37,131 bases of DNA from JBCCGR01 sp039029195 (GCA_039029195.1 JBCCGR010000045.1:1-37131); one strand, 5' to 3'; positions 1 through 8,774 are shown, numbered from the stretch's first letter. Numbers and translations: made by a program. Notes: a model not told the origin generated them from the sequence alone.

Positions 1-17
1 AATCAGGTCTCGGTATA

Positions 18-38
18 GAGAGGGGTTACACCCCTCTC
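18..38. terminator. Perfect 9-bp hairpin, possible bidirectional terminator
   Basis: The arms GAGAGGGGT (18-26) and ACCCCTCTC (30-38) are exact reverse complements around a 3-nt loop. No strong T-run follows on either side, so an intrinsic terminator is not proven. It may end a gene lying left of the window. The tight loop and perfect stem are seen directly; the function is inference. Confidence 0.4.
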
Positions 39-403
39 ATTGCTAAACCATATCTAGGCCTGGTTGGAACATTTGAACCAACACAAGATGATCAGAGGAC
101 TGACTTGGAATCTTTCGACCCCAGTCATCAGAAGTTCGCCCGTGAGGATCAATTGGGGGCAAGCAGTCATTCGCGTTCGGAGTCAACTGCGTTCGCGTTT
201 CTCAATATCGGACATCCGATCGCAAGTGAGACCATCAAACCGCAAGGGCCGCAAAGAGTCCATTTCCGCCGATCAGAGGCTGTCGTAAACGCGCCCGGTT
301 TGCTGACTTGTTGCCCGCAAAAACTGTAATCACCAAGAACTGTGTTCGCTGGAAATGGATGCCCGTTAAAGTCTTTAAAGCTGGGGCCTGGCCTGAAATT
401 TGC
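39..403. other. Left-edge noncoding stretch
   Basis: About 365 bp between the edge hairpin and the end of the first SDR gene. Short reading frames exist here on the plus strand but they overlap each other, show no ribosome binding site and resemble no family I know. I see no RNA gene or clear repeat. Confidence 0.5.
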
Positions 404-1186
404 CTACAGCGGTCTTCTGGCCAGTGAAAAAGTCTGACCGGTCGGCCCTCCTACAGGCATGGAAGCCAGCCATAGAGCCAAGTCTGCAATTTCGTTTGGA
501 TGCTTTACCCTCTCCCACTTCGGTAGGCCAGCAGGGAGTTCATCTTTATAACGTTCGAGCAATGCCTCAGGCGAACTCCGGATGGCTGGATCTTCGCGAC
601 TGAAGGTGCTGGTTGCGACCGGTCCTGGTACAATATTGTTGGCGTCGATCTTGCGAGGCCATAACTCGTTGGCCAAGGATTCGGTCAGCATGTGCAAACC
701 GGCCTTGGACACATGATATGAGGCGGAATTGGCCCCGGCGGACAGACCCTTTCCCGACGAGAAGTTGAGTATCTTGCCACCCTCCTCGATGGATTCCAGT
801 AGATAACGGGTAATCATGTAGGGTCCACGCACATTGACCTCGACCGTCTTCCACCATTGGTCAGGATCACTTTCAGCCACCATGCCACGCTCCAAGTAGG
901 CACCCGCATTATTGACCAGGATGTGGACGCTTCCGAAGGTTCTACAAACGTCATCGCAGAATGCCTTGGTCGATACCGGATCGGCCAGGTCGACGATCCC
1001 GGTCAGGCATCTTTGGCCCTGCTCTTCGATGGTCACTCGAGTCTCGTCGAGCTCCGTTTGGGTACGGGCACAAATGGCAAGGTCTGCCCCGGACTGGGCG
1101 AATCTCTGTGCAATGGCCTGGCCAATACCGCGACCAGCGCCGGTGACAACGGCGACCTTGCCAGCAAGAGGTGGAGCTGAGGTCAT
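404..1186 (-). CDS. Short-chain dehydrogenase/reductase (SDR 1)
   Basis: Classical NAD(P)-dependent SDR of 260 aa, cytoplasmic, which would oxidise or reduce a hydroxyl/keto group on a small molecule. The Rossmann cofactor motif TGAGRGIG is at residues 15-22, NNAG at 92-95, the catalytic Ser at about 143, and the YxxxK pair at Y157/K161, so the active site is complete. The open frame extends upstream to 1258, but the ATG at 1186 follows a GGGAG ribosome binding site and matches the usual SDR start. The extra residues would cover an operator-like inverted repeat. It is divergent from SDR 2 and sits at the outer left end of the sulfatase island, so it plausibly oxidises an intermediate of that pathway. 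The substrate cannot be read from the sequence. Confidence 0.85.
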   Translation of the reverse strand: MTSAPPLAGKVAVVTGAGRGIGQAIAQRFAQSGADLAICARTQTELDETRVTIEEQGQRCLTGIVDLADPVSTKAFCDDVCRTFGSVHILVNNAGAYLERGMVAESDPDQWWKTVEVNVRGPYMITRYLLESIEEGGKILNFSSGKGLSAGANSASYHVSKAGLHMLTESLANELWPRKIDANNIVPGPVATSTFSREDPAIRSSPEALLERYKDELPAGLPKWERVKHPNEIADLALWLASMPVGGPTGQTFSLARRPL

Positions 1187-1218
1187 GGCGAATTCTCCCA
1201 ATTTGGTTTTGCGTGTTG

Positions 1219-1252
1219 CATGAGCACCTTTTTCATTGCTTCGGTGCACATG
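1219..1252. promoter_or_regulatory. Imperfect inverted repeat between divergent SDR genes
   Basis: CATGAGCACC (1219-1228) and GGTGCACATG (1243-1252) are reverse complements at 9 of 10 positions, with a 14-bp spacer. The repeat lies between the two divergent starts (1186 leftward, 1308 rightward), where a shared operator would be expected. It does not resemble the TCTAGA-type sites near gntR, so a different regulator may bind it, if any. Confidence 0.4.
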
Positions 1253-1307
1253 AGCCATTGTCTGCTAAGATGATTGCGAGGAGAGAGGTTGGGAAACGGG
1301 GGCTCAT

Positions 1308-2039
1308 GTGAACAGATTGGACGGCAAAGTTGTGCTCATCACCGGCGGCGCAAGGGGACAGGGTGCCGCTGAAGCGGCCCTGTTTGTTGAAGCGGGCGCC
1401 AGGGTGGTGATGACCGATATCGATGAAACGGAAGGAAATACGGTCGCCGAACAGATCGGCGAAAACTGCATGTTTTTGCCCCAGGATGTCACCGCCGAGG
1501 AAGACTGGACTCGGGTCGTTCAAGAAACCGTTGAGCGTTTTGCCACCATCGACGTGTTGGTAAACAATGCCGGACTGTTTCGCGTCGTTGGTCTGCAGGA
1601 CACGTCGCTGCAGCTTTGGAACCAACTCATCGCCGTCAATCAGACCAGCGTGTTTCTGGGAATGCGCAGCGTGGCTCCGGTGATGAAAAAGCAAGGGTCG
1701 GGCAGCATCATCAACCTGTCTTCCATCGCCGGACTGGCCGGCGCCCCACGCGCCCACGCCTATTCGGCCACCAAGTGGGCGGTGCGTGGCATGACCAAGT
1801 CGGCGGCGCTGGAACTTGCGCCCTATGGCATCCGTGTCAATTCGGTACATCCGGGGCTGATCGATACGCGCATGATGGGCGAACTGCCGGAATCGTCTGA
1901 AGAACTGGACGCCCGTGTGCCACTGGGGCGCCAGGGGACGGTGGATGAGATTGCCAGACTTGTGTTGTTCCTGGCATCGGACGATTCCAGCCACTGCTCG
2001 GGCCACGAGTTCGTTGCCGACGGCGCAATGAAGGCTTGA
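1308..2039 (+). CDS. Short-chain dehydrogenase/reductase (SDR 2)
   Basis: SDR of 243 aa that resembles hydroxysteroid- or cyclohexanol-type dehydrogenases in general style. TGGARGQG (residues 12-19) binds the cofactor. D37 after the second strand suggests NAD(H) preference, which is family knowledge. NNAG is at 86-89, Ser139 and Y152/K156 complete the catalytic set, and the C-terminus has the common pattern ending in GHEFVADGAMKA. It starts with GTG at 1308 after a purine-rich GGGAAACGGGGG stretch. It is convergent with the GMC oxidoreductase gene, only 8 bp away, which makes it part of the same compact gene block. The substrate is unknown; a sugar- or polyol-type alcohol is possible. Confidence 0.85.
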   Translation: MNRLDGKVVLITGGARGQGAAEAALFVEAGARVVMTDIDETEGNTVAEQIGENCMFLPQDVTAEEDWTRVVQETVERFATIDVLVNNAGLFRVVGLQDTSLQLWNQLIAVNQTSVFLGMRSVAPVMKKQGSGSIINLSSIAGLAGAPRAHAYSATKWAVRGMTKSAALELAPYGIRVNSVHPGLIDTRMMGELPESSEELDARVPLGRQGTVDEIARLVLFLASDDSSHCSGHEFVADGAMKA

Positions 2040-2047
2040 ACCCAACC

Positions 2048-3673
2048 TCACGGCGCCCGCGCCCCTTCAAGGATAAGAGACGCGCCCTTTTCCGCGATCA
2101 TGTAGACGGTTGCATTGATATTCGCTGCCGGAATGCTGGGAATGACCGAGGCGTCGACCACCCTTAAGCCGTCAATACCGCGCACGCGCAGCTCTGGGTC
2201 GACAACAGACAGGTCGTCCACGCCCATTTTGCAGGTGCCACAGGGATGGAAGATGGTGCTGCCGTTTTGCCGGGCGAACTCCAGGATTTCCTCGTCACTT
2301 CGCACATCCTTGCCGGGCAGGAACTCGGCCTCGACCAACGGGGCAAAGGCCGGTTGGGCGGAGATGGTTCTGGCCATCTTGATTCCGCTTATCACCGTTT
2401 TCTGGTCGATTTCCTCTGCCAGATAATTGGGTTGGATCCCAGGGCCCACATCGGGATCGGCCGACCGTATGCCCAAGGTGCCACGCGACTTGGGATGGCA
2501 TTGATAGACCACCGAGGTGAAGCCAGAGAACTTGTGCAGGGCCTCGCCGGGGCGCGGGACCGACATGGGCATGACCATGAACTGGATATCCGGGCGGTCC
2601 GATGCAGCATGTTCCGTGATCGCGCCTCCGCCGATCTGCCCCGCTCCAACGGTCAGCGGGCCGGAGCCGGTCAATGCCCATTGCAATCCCATTTTCGCCA
2701 GACCAAACGGACTGCGCACAGCATCGTTGAGCGAGAGCTTCTGGTTCAAGCGCACGATGGTGCGCACCTGAAAATGGTCCTGCAGGTTTTCGCCCACGCC
2801 CGGGAGATCGGCATTCACCTCAATCGCGTGTTTGCGAAGGAGACCGGCAGGGCCAATGCCCGATAGCTGCAGCAATTGCGGTGACTGGATGGCGCCGCTC
2901 GACAGGATGACTTCGCGGCGAGCGGCTGACTGACGGGTTTGGCCATGCATTCGCCAATCGACGCCGGTGGCTCGACGACCAGAAACGATAACCTTACTGA
3001 CGAGGGCACGCGACACCACCGTCAGGTTTTGCCTCTTCAGCACAGGGCGCAGAAACGCGCGGGCTGCACTTTCCCGCCAGCGCGAGCCGATCGATAATTG
3101 ATACGCGCCCACACCAAGGGCGGATTCGCCGTTAAAATCCGGATTGCGCGGCAGGCCAAGCTGCTCAGCGGCCTTGAGCCAGGCATCATTGGCGGCGTTT
3201 TCATTTCTGAGGTCTGAAACCCGTAGATTGCCCTGGCTGCCTCGATACTGGTTGGGCCTACCACCGGTATTGTTTTCGAACCGCCGGAAGTAAGGCAGTA
3301 CCGATTGATAGTCCCAGCCCTTGGCGCCGTTTTTTGCCCACTCGTCGTAGTCCTCTCGTTGGCCCCGGATGTAGATCAGGCCATTGATCGAACTGGAACC
3401 GCCCAATACCCGCCCACGCGGCCATGTAAGCGAGCGGCCCGCGGTGCCTTCGCAAGGTTCTGTACTGAAACCGCGCGAAAAACGGTCATCGAAAACGGTG
3501 CGATAGTAGCCGACGGGCAATTGCAGCCAGAAGTTGCGGTCGGAACCACCGGCCTCCAACAGCAGCACCCGGTTGTGCGGGTCTTCCGACAATCGATTGG
3601 CCAGAAGGCAGCCGGCCGATCCGGCCCCGACAATGATGAAATCATACTCTTGCGGGTGCTCTGACATTTTCAT
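2048..3673 (-). CDS. GMC-family FAD-dependent oxidoreductase (choline dehydrogenase-like)
   Basis: FAD-dependent alcohol dehydrogenase/oxidase of 541 aa, the normal length for BetA/AlkJ-type GMC enzymes. The dinucleotide motif GAGSAG is at residues 16-21 and the FAD-ribose acidic residue in LLLEAGG is near 40. GMC signature 1 (PRGRVLGGSSSING) is at 85-98 and signature 2 (SGAIQSPQLLQLSGIG) is near 260. The catalytic His of FHPCGTCKMG (about 476) and the Asn of PAANINAT (about 518-520) are both present. It has no export signal. It is the last gene of the leftward operon, 42 bp after the flavin monooxygenase gene. A second Met at codon 3 could be the true start. It probably oxidises a primary alcohol or sugar hydroxyl after desulfation; BetA-like choline oxidation is possible but no other bet gene is nearby. 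Confidence 0.88.
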   Translation of the reverse strand: MKMSEHPQEYDFIIVGAGSAGCLLANRLSEDPHNRVLLLEAGGSDRNFWLQLPVGYYRTVFDDRFSRGFSTEPCEGTAGRSLTWPRGRVLGGSSSINGLIYIRGQREDYDEWAKNGAKGWDYQSVLPYFRRFENNTGGRPNQYRGSQGNLRVSDLRNENAANDAWLKAAEQLGLPRNPDFNGESALGVGAYQLSIGSRWRESAARAFLRPVLKRQNLTVVSRALVSKVIVSGRRATGVDWRMHGQTRQSAARREVILSSGAIQSPQLLQLSGIGPAGLLRKHAIEVNADLPGVGENLQDHFQVRTIVRLNQKLSLNDAVRSPFGLAKMGLQWALTGSGPLTVGAGQIGGGAITEHAASDRPDIQFMVMPMSVPRPGEALHKFSGFTSVVYQCHPKSRGTLGIRSADPDVGPGIQPNYLAEEIDQKTVISGIKMARTISAQPAFAPLVEAEFLPGKDVRSDEEILEFARQNGSTIFHPCGTCKMGVDDLSVVDPELRVRGIDGLRVVDASVIPSIPAANINATVYMIAEKGASLILEGARAP

Positions 3674-3715
3674 CCAGGCCGGCCTCGTTTACGCGAGCAC
3701 GTACGTTCAGACAGA

Positions 3716-5371
3716 TCATGGGCCGCTGTCCAGTCCCAGCAGGCGTCCCTGCAATTGCAGCGCCAGGTAATGTGAGAAAAACCGGCACTGGGCGAGGTTA
3801 CCGCCCATGAACCACAGGCCCTGCTGTTCGGTGGGCATCCACATGTTGCGCAACTCGCCCACCCAGGGTCCCGGATCGCCCCTGGTGCCGGAGCCATAAC
3901 CCCAGCATCGCCCAATCTTTGACGCGGTTTCTGGATCGATCAAGGCACCCACCCAGTCCTCCATCATGCCGTAGCCCGTTGCATAAACAATGGCGTCGGC
4001 TGGCAGGTGTTCACCGGTGCTCAAAACTAGACCGTCCTTGACAAGATAGTCGACCGTCACGCCAGAACGAATGCCGATCTTGCCATCGATGACCAGCTGT
4101 GAACCGCCGACATCGATGTAGTAGCCCGACGCCGTGCGGCGGTATTTGAGCCCCAACCCAGCGCCGTCTTCGGCAAAGTCAATCGTGAATCCGGCCGCCT
4201 GTAATTGATCGTAGAATTCCGCTTCCCTTTCGCGGATCCTGATCCACAGACCGCGGTGTATCTCTTCGAGCATGCGCATGGGTATCGACGCGGAAAGCAA
4301 GTCGGCCTTTCGTGTCGTAATACCTTGCTCCAATGCCTCCTTGGAATAGAGCGAACCGAGAAGATCCTCGCAGTAGACGGACTGGCGAACGACCAGAGTG
4401 GAAGAACGCTGGATCATCACCGGGTGTGCGCCGTGAGCCACGAGGTCAGTGGCAATATCATGCGCGCTGTTGTTTGCGCCGACGACGACGACTCGCTGGC
4501 CTTCATAACCCACGCCGCCCTCAAAGGCACTTGAGTGCATTTGAGGGCCCTGAAATTTGTCCCGGTCTGGAAACCGCGGAGTATGGGGAAAGCCGGAAAC
4601 CCCAACGGCGAGGACGAGATGGGTCGCCGTAACAGGTATTGGTTCACCATTGCGGCGCAGCTCAACCTGCCACTCTGCCTCGACAAACTCGGCGCCGATA
4701 CACTCAGTGCTCGTCCAGATGTTCAGATCAAGTGCGTTGGCATAGGATTCCAGCCAGTCTCCCATGTCATTCTTGGGCGTGAACACCGGCCAGCCCTCCG
4801 GAAAAGGCCTGTGGGGCATGTGGTCGTACCAGACGGGATCATGTAGCACGAGAGAATCGTAGCGTGACCGCCACTGGCCACCGACACGGTCGTAGTTGTC
4901 GACAATCAAATAGGAGACACCAAGTTTGGACAATTGCGCACCAAGCGCCAAGCCTGCCTGTCCACCGCCTACGATCAGAACGTCGGGACTCCTCTCATCC
5001 CTACCATCCACCCTTTCAGAATGAGGTGGTGCAAACTGCAAATCATCCAGCGTGGTCAGCAGGGTTTGGCACTTGCCATCAACAAGACGAATGTGCCCGG
5101 TCCCGGTTCCCAACCTAGTTTTGAACGTGAAAAACCCGTCCTGATCATCCCGCGCACCATCAAACTGCGGATTGCGAAAACCAGACTTGGCACCATGGGT
5201 TCGGGCAAAGTCGGCAATCTGCTCGCTGCCTTCCAGGGTTTGCAACGTGAACCCAAAGGGCAGGTAATCGCGCCAATAACCATCGCCTAGAAACAGCGCG
5301 GCGACGCCCGCACCATCACCGTTGGACGCATGATGTGCAAAGTCGGTGAGCCAGTTCTGGACTGAGGTCAT
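3716..5371 (-). CDS. Flavin-containing monooxygenase with N-terminal NTF2/SnoaL-like domain
   Basis: A two-domain protein of 551 aa. Residues 1 to about 118 look like an NTF2/SnoaL-type fold (typical opening WLTDFAHHASNGDGAGVAALF, later GHIRLVDGK). Residues 128-551 are an NAD(P)H- and FAD-dependent monooxygenase of the CzcO/YUCCA-like group: FAD motif GGGQAG (135-140), FMO/BVMO-type fingerprint FQGPQMHS (273-280) and NADPH motif GANNSAHD (298-305), with the late ATGYG motif. Such enzymes insert one oxygen from O2 at a heteroatom or in Baeyer-Villiger fashion. The gene sits between the transketolase and GMC genes in the leftward operon. The ribosome binding site is weak (AGACAG), and a tiny upstream frame overlaps its ATG, so coupled translation is possible. 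Substrate unknown. Confidence 0.85.
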   Translation of the reverse strand: MTSVQNWLTDFAHHASNGDGAGVAALFLGDGYWRDYLPFGFTLQTLEGSEQIADFARTHGAKSGFRNPQFDGARDDQDGFFTFKTRLGTGTGHIRLVDGKCQTLLTTLDDLQFAPPHSERVDGRDERSPDVLIVGGGQAGLALGAQLSKLGVSYLIVDNYDRVGGQWRSRYDSLVLHDPVWYDHMPHRPFPEGWPVFTPKNDMGDWLESYANALDLNIWTSTECIGAEFVEAEWQVELRRNGEPIPVTATHLVLAVGVSGFPHTPRFPDRDKFQGPQMHSSAFEGGVGYEGQRVVVVGANNSAHDIATDLVAHGAHPVMIQRSSTLVVRQSVYCEDLLGSLYSKEALEQGITTRKADLLSASIPMRMLEEIHRGLWIRIREREAEFYDQLQAAGFTIDFAEDGAGLGLKYRRTASGYYIDVGGSQLVIDGKIGIRSGVTVDYLVKDGLVLSTGEHLPADAIVYATGYGMMEDWVGALIDPETASKIGRCWGYGSGTRGDPGPWVGELRNMWMPTEQQGLWFMGGNLAQCRFFSHYLALQLQGRLLGLDSGP

Positions 5372-5446
5372 GGTCTGTCTTCCATTTGGCGGGCCGATTG
5401 GGTTCTTAGCGCAAGAGGTGCAGGTTCCCGATCAGCGGTCATGGTT

Positions 5447-6283
5447 TCAGGATTCCAGCTCGGCAATTCTGGCGTTAATTTCCACCATGCCGGCGTCCCA
5501 GTCGACAGCGCCCTTAGCGGTAAAGTGGGCCATCGGCAATTGCTTCTGCAGGCAATCGATCCCGTCCCAGAGCCGCGTGTCACAAATCATCGCGAAGGGC
5601 CTGTCTTTTGTGGCCCGCGCCTCTTGGAAGGTGTCAATCAGCTCGGCGACGTCTGTCCCCGCAATACGCCGGGTCCTAAAGCCGAAAGTTTCAAATTTCT
5701 CAGGAACCGGCTCGACAGTCATCACGTCGCTGGCATGCCCGGATGCCTGCATATCGTTGTTGTCGATGATGTAGCAGAGGTTTGACAGTTTCTGGTGACC
5801 GGCAAACATCGCCGCCTCCCAGACATTGCCCTCCTGCAACTCGCCATCGGAAAACAGGCAATAAACCCGCTGATCCGTTTCTCTCTGGCGCAACGCCCAG
5901 GCCATGCCCGCGGACTGACTTGGCCCCTGACCCAGCGATCCGGCGGTGATCTCAAATCCAAGCTGACCCTCAATCGGGCTTTGGTCGATCTTCGTGCCGT
6001 CAGCATTGTATGTCTTGAGTTCTGCCAAAGAGTAGTGACCGGACTCGGCGAGCGCTGCATAGGTCATGATCGCATCATGCCCGTTCGACATGACGAAGCG
6101 GTCGTGAAACCAGCCATTCCCGTCAGGTCGCAATTCGTCGAAATACAACACCGAGGCGATGTCTGCGAGCGCAACCCCCTGAGCAGCATAGCCGCCACGC
6201 TGCCTGCAGATCTCCAGTGTATTGCGGCGGATCCTGGCGGCGATTAGCTGCAGCTTGTGGATGCGGTCATTGGCAAGGGTCAT
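5447..6283 (-). CDS. Transketolase-like TPP enzyme, N-terminal subunit (pair 1)
   Basis: 278-aa TPP-binding half of a split transketolase-like enzyme, which would form a heterotetramer with the next gene product. The TPP/Mg motif reads SDGE (residues 145-148) followed by D174-x-N176; the usual first Gly is Ser. The SNGH motif (H69) is kept. The normal SGHPGG motif is replaced by GGYAAQG, so the catalytic His (H26 of E. coli TktA) aligns with Tyr32. The same change occurs in pair 2. The ATG overlaps the stop of the C-terminal subunit by 4 bp (ATGA), and GGGAG precedes it, so the two subunits are translationally coupled. It lies in the leftward sulfatase operon. It probably handles a ketose-like or 2-oxo donor other than an ordinary sugar phosphate. 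Confidence 0.85.
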   Translation of the reverse strand: MTLANDRIHKLQLIAARIRRNTLEICRQRGGYAAQGVALADIASVLYFDELRPDGNGWFHDRFVMSNGHDAIMTYAALAESGHYSLAELKTYNADGTKIDQSPIEGQLGFEITAGSLGQGPSQSAGMAWALRQRETDQRVYCLFSDGELQEGNVWEAAMFAGHQKLSNLCYIIDNNDMQASGHASDVMTVEPVPEKFETFGFRTRRIAGTDVAELIDTFQEARATKDRPFAMICDTRLWDGIDCLQKQLPMAHFTAKGAVDWDAGMVEINARIAELES

Positions 6284-7254
6284 TGGCTTCTCCCTTCCTC
6301 AACGCGTCTGGCGAGGGTGTTTGCATCCAACCCCAATTGGCGGCGGATATAGGGCAAGGTTCCGCCGGGAGCCCAGCGGTTTGGAATTCCTATGCGCTGA
6401 ACACGCGGACCGCCGCCGATATCACTGATGACCTCAGCCACCAGGCTGCCCAAGCCTGTGACGATCTGATGATTTTCGACCGTGACAACGCGATCATGGG
6501 CAAAGCAGAAATCGGCAATCTCCTTTTCGTTAATTGGTTTCAGCGTTGGCGCGTGCAACAGCGAGTGAGGAACGCCGCGTTTCGTCAAATGGATTGAGGC
6601 TTCAAGCGCCCATTGGGTCGCATGGCCCGTGGCAATGACGCCGATGCCTGAACCTTCAACCAGCTTGTAGGTACCGCCGATTTCAAACTCGAACCGTGCG
6701 GGATCCAGCAAACAGGGCGTATCGCCGCGATGACCGCGGATATACGTCAAGCCCGGGCGGTCCACCGCCTGTTCCACGGCCTGGCGGAAATCAAGCGCAT
6801 CCATCGGGTCGATCACCGTCGCGTTGGGAATCGCGCGCACCATGCCCAGGTCTTCCGCCGCTTGGTGGTGGATCCGCGCGGGATTGGCGATTCCGGGGGT
6901 GAAACCGATCACCACGTTGGTCGGCCCGGTTTCCCGGTTAGTGCCCGGTCCGCTACCGGTTCCCATGCACACCAGCATCTGGTCATAGGCGCGCCGGGTG
7001 ATGTAGCAGGCAAAACAGGTCGATATCGGAATGTACCCCGCCTTCGACACACCCGCAGCGACGGACAGAAGATTCTGTTCGGCCATGCCGACATCAAGAT
7101 GCTGATCCGGCAATTCGTTTTTAACACGAACCACCTGGCAATACTTGCTCAGGTCCGCGCTCATTATGATCACGTCCTTGCGGCGTGAACAAAGGTCATA
7201 GCTGATCGCATCAAACGGCGCGGGGTCCATGGCCGGGTCGGTCGCCAGCATCAT
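6280..7254 (-). CDS. Transketolase-like TPP enzyme, C-terminal subunit (pair 1)
   Basis: 324-aa pyrimidine-binding plus C-terminal domain subunit. The catalytic Glu that activates TPP is E59 in GMAEQN, SADL is kept at 32-35, and the late His of the THQ motif is H130 (IHHQ). The loop that is THxxIxxGEDG in transketolases reads GFTPGIANPAR here, so the phosphate-contacting His and the Asp used for substrate hydroxyl recognition (H461 and D469 in TktA, from family knowledge) are missing. The start at 7254 is chosen because GGAG lies just upstream and the longer frame adds 44 low-complexity residues overlapping the sulfatase gene. It is separated by 26 bp from the sulfatase stop and overlaps pair-1 N subunit by 4 bp. 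Confidence 0.84.
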   Translation of the reverse strand: MMLATDPAMDPAPFDAISYDLCSRRKDVIIMSADLSKYCQVVRVKNELPDQHLDVGMAEQNLLSVAAGVSKAGYIPISTCFACYITRRAYDQMLVCMGTGSGPGTNRETGPTNVVIGFTPGIANPARIHHQAAEDLGMVRAIPNATVIDPMDALDFRQAVEQAVDRPGLTYIRGHRGDTPCLLDPARFEFEIGGTYKLVEGSGIGVIATGHATQWALEASIHLTKRGVPHSLLHAPTLKPINEKEIADFCFAHDRVVTVENHQIVTGLGSLVAEVISDIGGGPRVQRIGIPNRWAPGGTLPYIRRQLGLDANTLARRVEEGRSQ

Positions 7255-7280
7255 CGTGTCTCCATCTGGGTGCGAGGGTC

Positions 7281-8774
7281 TTAAGGAACGTGAATGGCCT
7301 TCGGCAGAAGTGCCTTCTCCAGGTACTCTTTGGCCTGCGCATGGGTCACCCAATCCGGCGGCGGGAAGTCTGCTGCCATGTCCCATTCGTCCCCGGTGGC
7401 CTGCATATGTGCTTCCAGTTGCCTGTCAAAGGCATCCATCAGCGCTTCGTGTTCGGCCCCGTCCACCAGATTGTTCTGCTCGTGATAGTCGGCCCGTTCA
7501 TCATAGAGCATCACCCGCTCATCCTTGTGGCGCACATAAAGCCAGTCCCTGGTGCGGATGCCGCGCTGGGCGTAGGGAGCAAATTCTCCCGGATTGCCAC
7601 CAATCTGGGTGAATACCTGGTACCAGATGGCATCGCGGTGATCGGTCGTCTTGCCATCGAGCACCGGCAAATAGCTTTCGCCGTGCATGCCGCCCGGCAA
7701 TTCCGCCCCGCACAGGTCCAGCAGGGTTGGCATCATGTCGACACCGACGTCGATCATGGCGTCTGACCTCTGCGGGTTGAAGCGGTTGGGATAGCGCACG
7801 ATCAGCGGCACATGCATTGCCGCTCTGTAGGCTTGGTTCTTGATGCCACAAAACGAACCGTGCTGGCCGCACATGTCGCCGTGGTCGCTCATGAACACCA
7901 CCATTGTGTCGTCTGCAATGCCGAGACCGTCGAGCTGGTTGAGCACCCGGCCGACATTCCAGTCAATATTGTGGATCATGCCGTAATACTCGGCGATGAA
8001 CTCGCGGATTTCCGCTTCCGTTTCCGGCTCCCCGACCTTCTTGGTTTCATGCGCTGCGTGGCTCTTGTGACCGGCGCGCGGATCGCCCCCACACAAAACT
8101 TCGTTCCGGTGGGTCTGAACCCTGATCTGCAGGTCCGGGTCGGGCACGCCGGGGGGCAGCGGCACTTCCTCGGGCTTGTACACACGCCGCCAGAAGTCGG
8201 GTATGTCCATCGGGAAGTGGGGAGGCCCGTAGCTGACATAGGCGAGGAAAGGCTTGCCGTCATCTGCCTTGGCGGCACCATCGATGAACGCCATCAGACT
8301 ATCGGTCTGGTGGTCCGGTTCATATCGCTTGGAGTGATAGGCCTGACCGGCATCGTCATAATAGATCGACGACATGTAGTCATGGCCCCGGTTGAATCCG
8401 ACAAAGTGCTGAAACCCGAAGCGGCGGTGGGGTGGCACAAAACCGGGTTTTGGCCCGCCCTCCAGGTGCCATTTACCGATATAGCCGGTGCGGTAGCCGA
8501 TGTCGTTCATGCACTCGGCGAGGAATGTCTGGTCACCGCGCAGCGGAAAGTGGTTTTGCACCATGCCGTGCCCTTGCGCATATTTACCGGTCAGAACCGA
8601 TGCGCGGAACGGGCAACATATCGGATAGGATGTATAGGCCTCGGTGAATTGCACTCCTTCTGACGCCAGCCTGTCGATGTGGGGTGTTCGGATCAGTGGA
8701 TTGCCGGAACAGCCCATGGCGTCGTAGCGCATCTGGTCCGCATAAATCAGCAATATGTTGGGTTTCTTGCTCAT
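7281..8774 (-). CDS. Type I sulfatase (formylglycine-dependent)
   Basis: Arylsulfatase-superfamily enzyme of 497 aa, expected to hydrolyse a sulfate ester to alcohol plus sulfate. The maturation motif CCPFR (C53-R57, followed by ASVLTG) fits C-x-P-x-R, so C53 should become formylglycine. Other active-site elements are visible: metal ligands D13/Q14, GKWH (K101, H103), H186 in PPHFP, SDHG (D297/H298) and K312. No signal peptide precedes KPNILLIYADQ, so it is cytoplasmic and its substrate must be imported first. The ATG at 8774 overlaps the tctA stop by 4 bp and has GGAAG upstream; the longer frame is rejected. It is translationally coupled to the transporter, which strongly links substrate uptake to desulfation. 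The FGE gene of the same locus supplies maturation. The substrate is unknown; choline sulfate is one option because of the GMC gene. Confidence 0.92.
   Translation of the reverse strand: MSKKPNILLIYADQMRYDAMGCSGNPLIRTPHIDRLASEGVQFTEAYTSYPICCPFRASVLTGKYAQGHGMVQNHFPLRGDQTFLAECMNDIGYRTGYIGKWHLEGGPKPGFVPPHRRFGFQHFVGFNRGHDYMSSIYYDDAGQAYHSKRYEPDHQTDSLMAFIDGAAKADDGKPFLAYVSYGPPHFPMDIPDFWRRVYKPEEVPLPPGVPDPDLQIRVQTHRNEVLCGGDPRAGHKSHAAHETKKVGEPETEAEIREFIAEYYGMIHNIDWNVGRVLNQLDGLGIADDTMVVFMSDHGDMCGQHGSFCGIKNQAYRAAMHVPLIVRYPNRFNPQRSDAMIDVGVDMMPTLLDLCGAELPGGMHGESYLPVLDGKTTDHRDAIWYQVFTQIGGNPGEFAPYAQRGIRTRDWLYVRHKDERVMLYDERADYHEQNNLVDGAEHEALMDAFDRQLEAHMQATGDEWDMAADFPPPDWVTHAQAKEYLEKALLPKAIHVP

Noticed and set aside
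64..329. Two overlapping plus-strand frames of 74 codons near the left edge
   Set aside because: They overlap in different frames, have no ribosome binding site and resemble no known protein; treated as noncoding.
7255..7386. Longer N-terminus for the pair-1 C-terminal transketolase subunit
   Set aside because: The 44 extra residues overlap the sulfatase gene, are compositionally odd, and a clear GGAG site supports the start at 7254.
7281..8774. Calling the sulfatase a choline sulfatase (BetC) because of the nearby GMC oxidase
   Set aside because: No betaine aldehyde dehydrogenase, BetI or choline transporter is adjacent, and the transketolase and enolase-superfamily genes do not fit choline catabolism.
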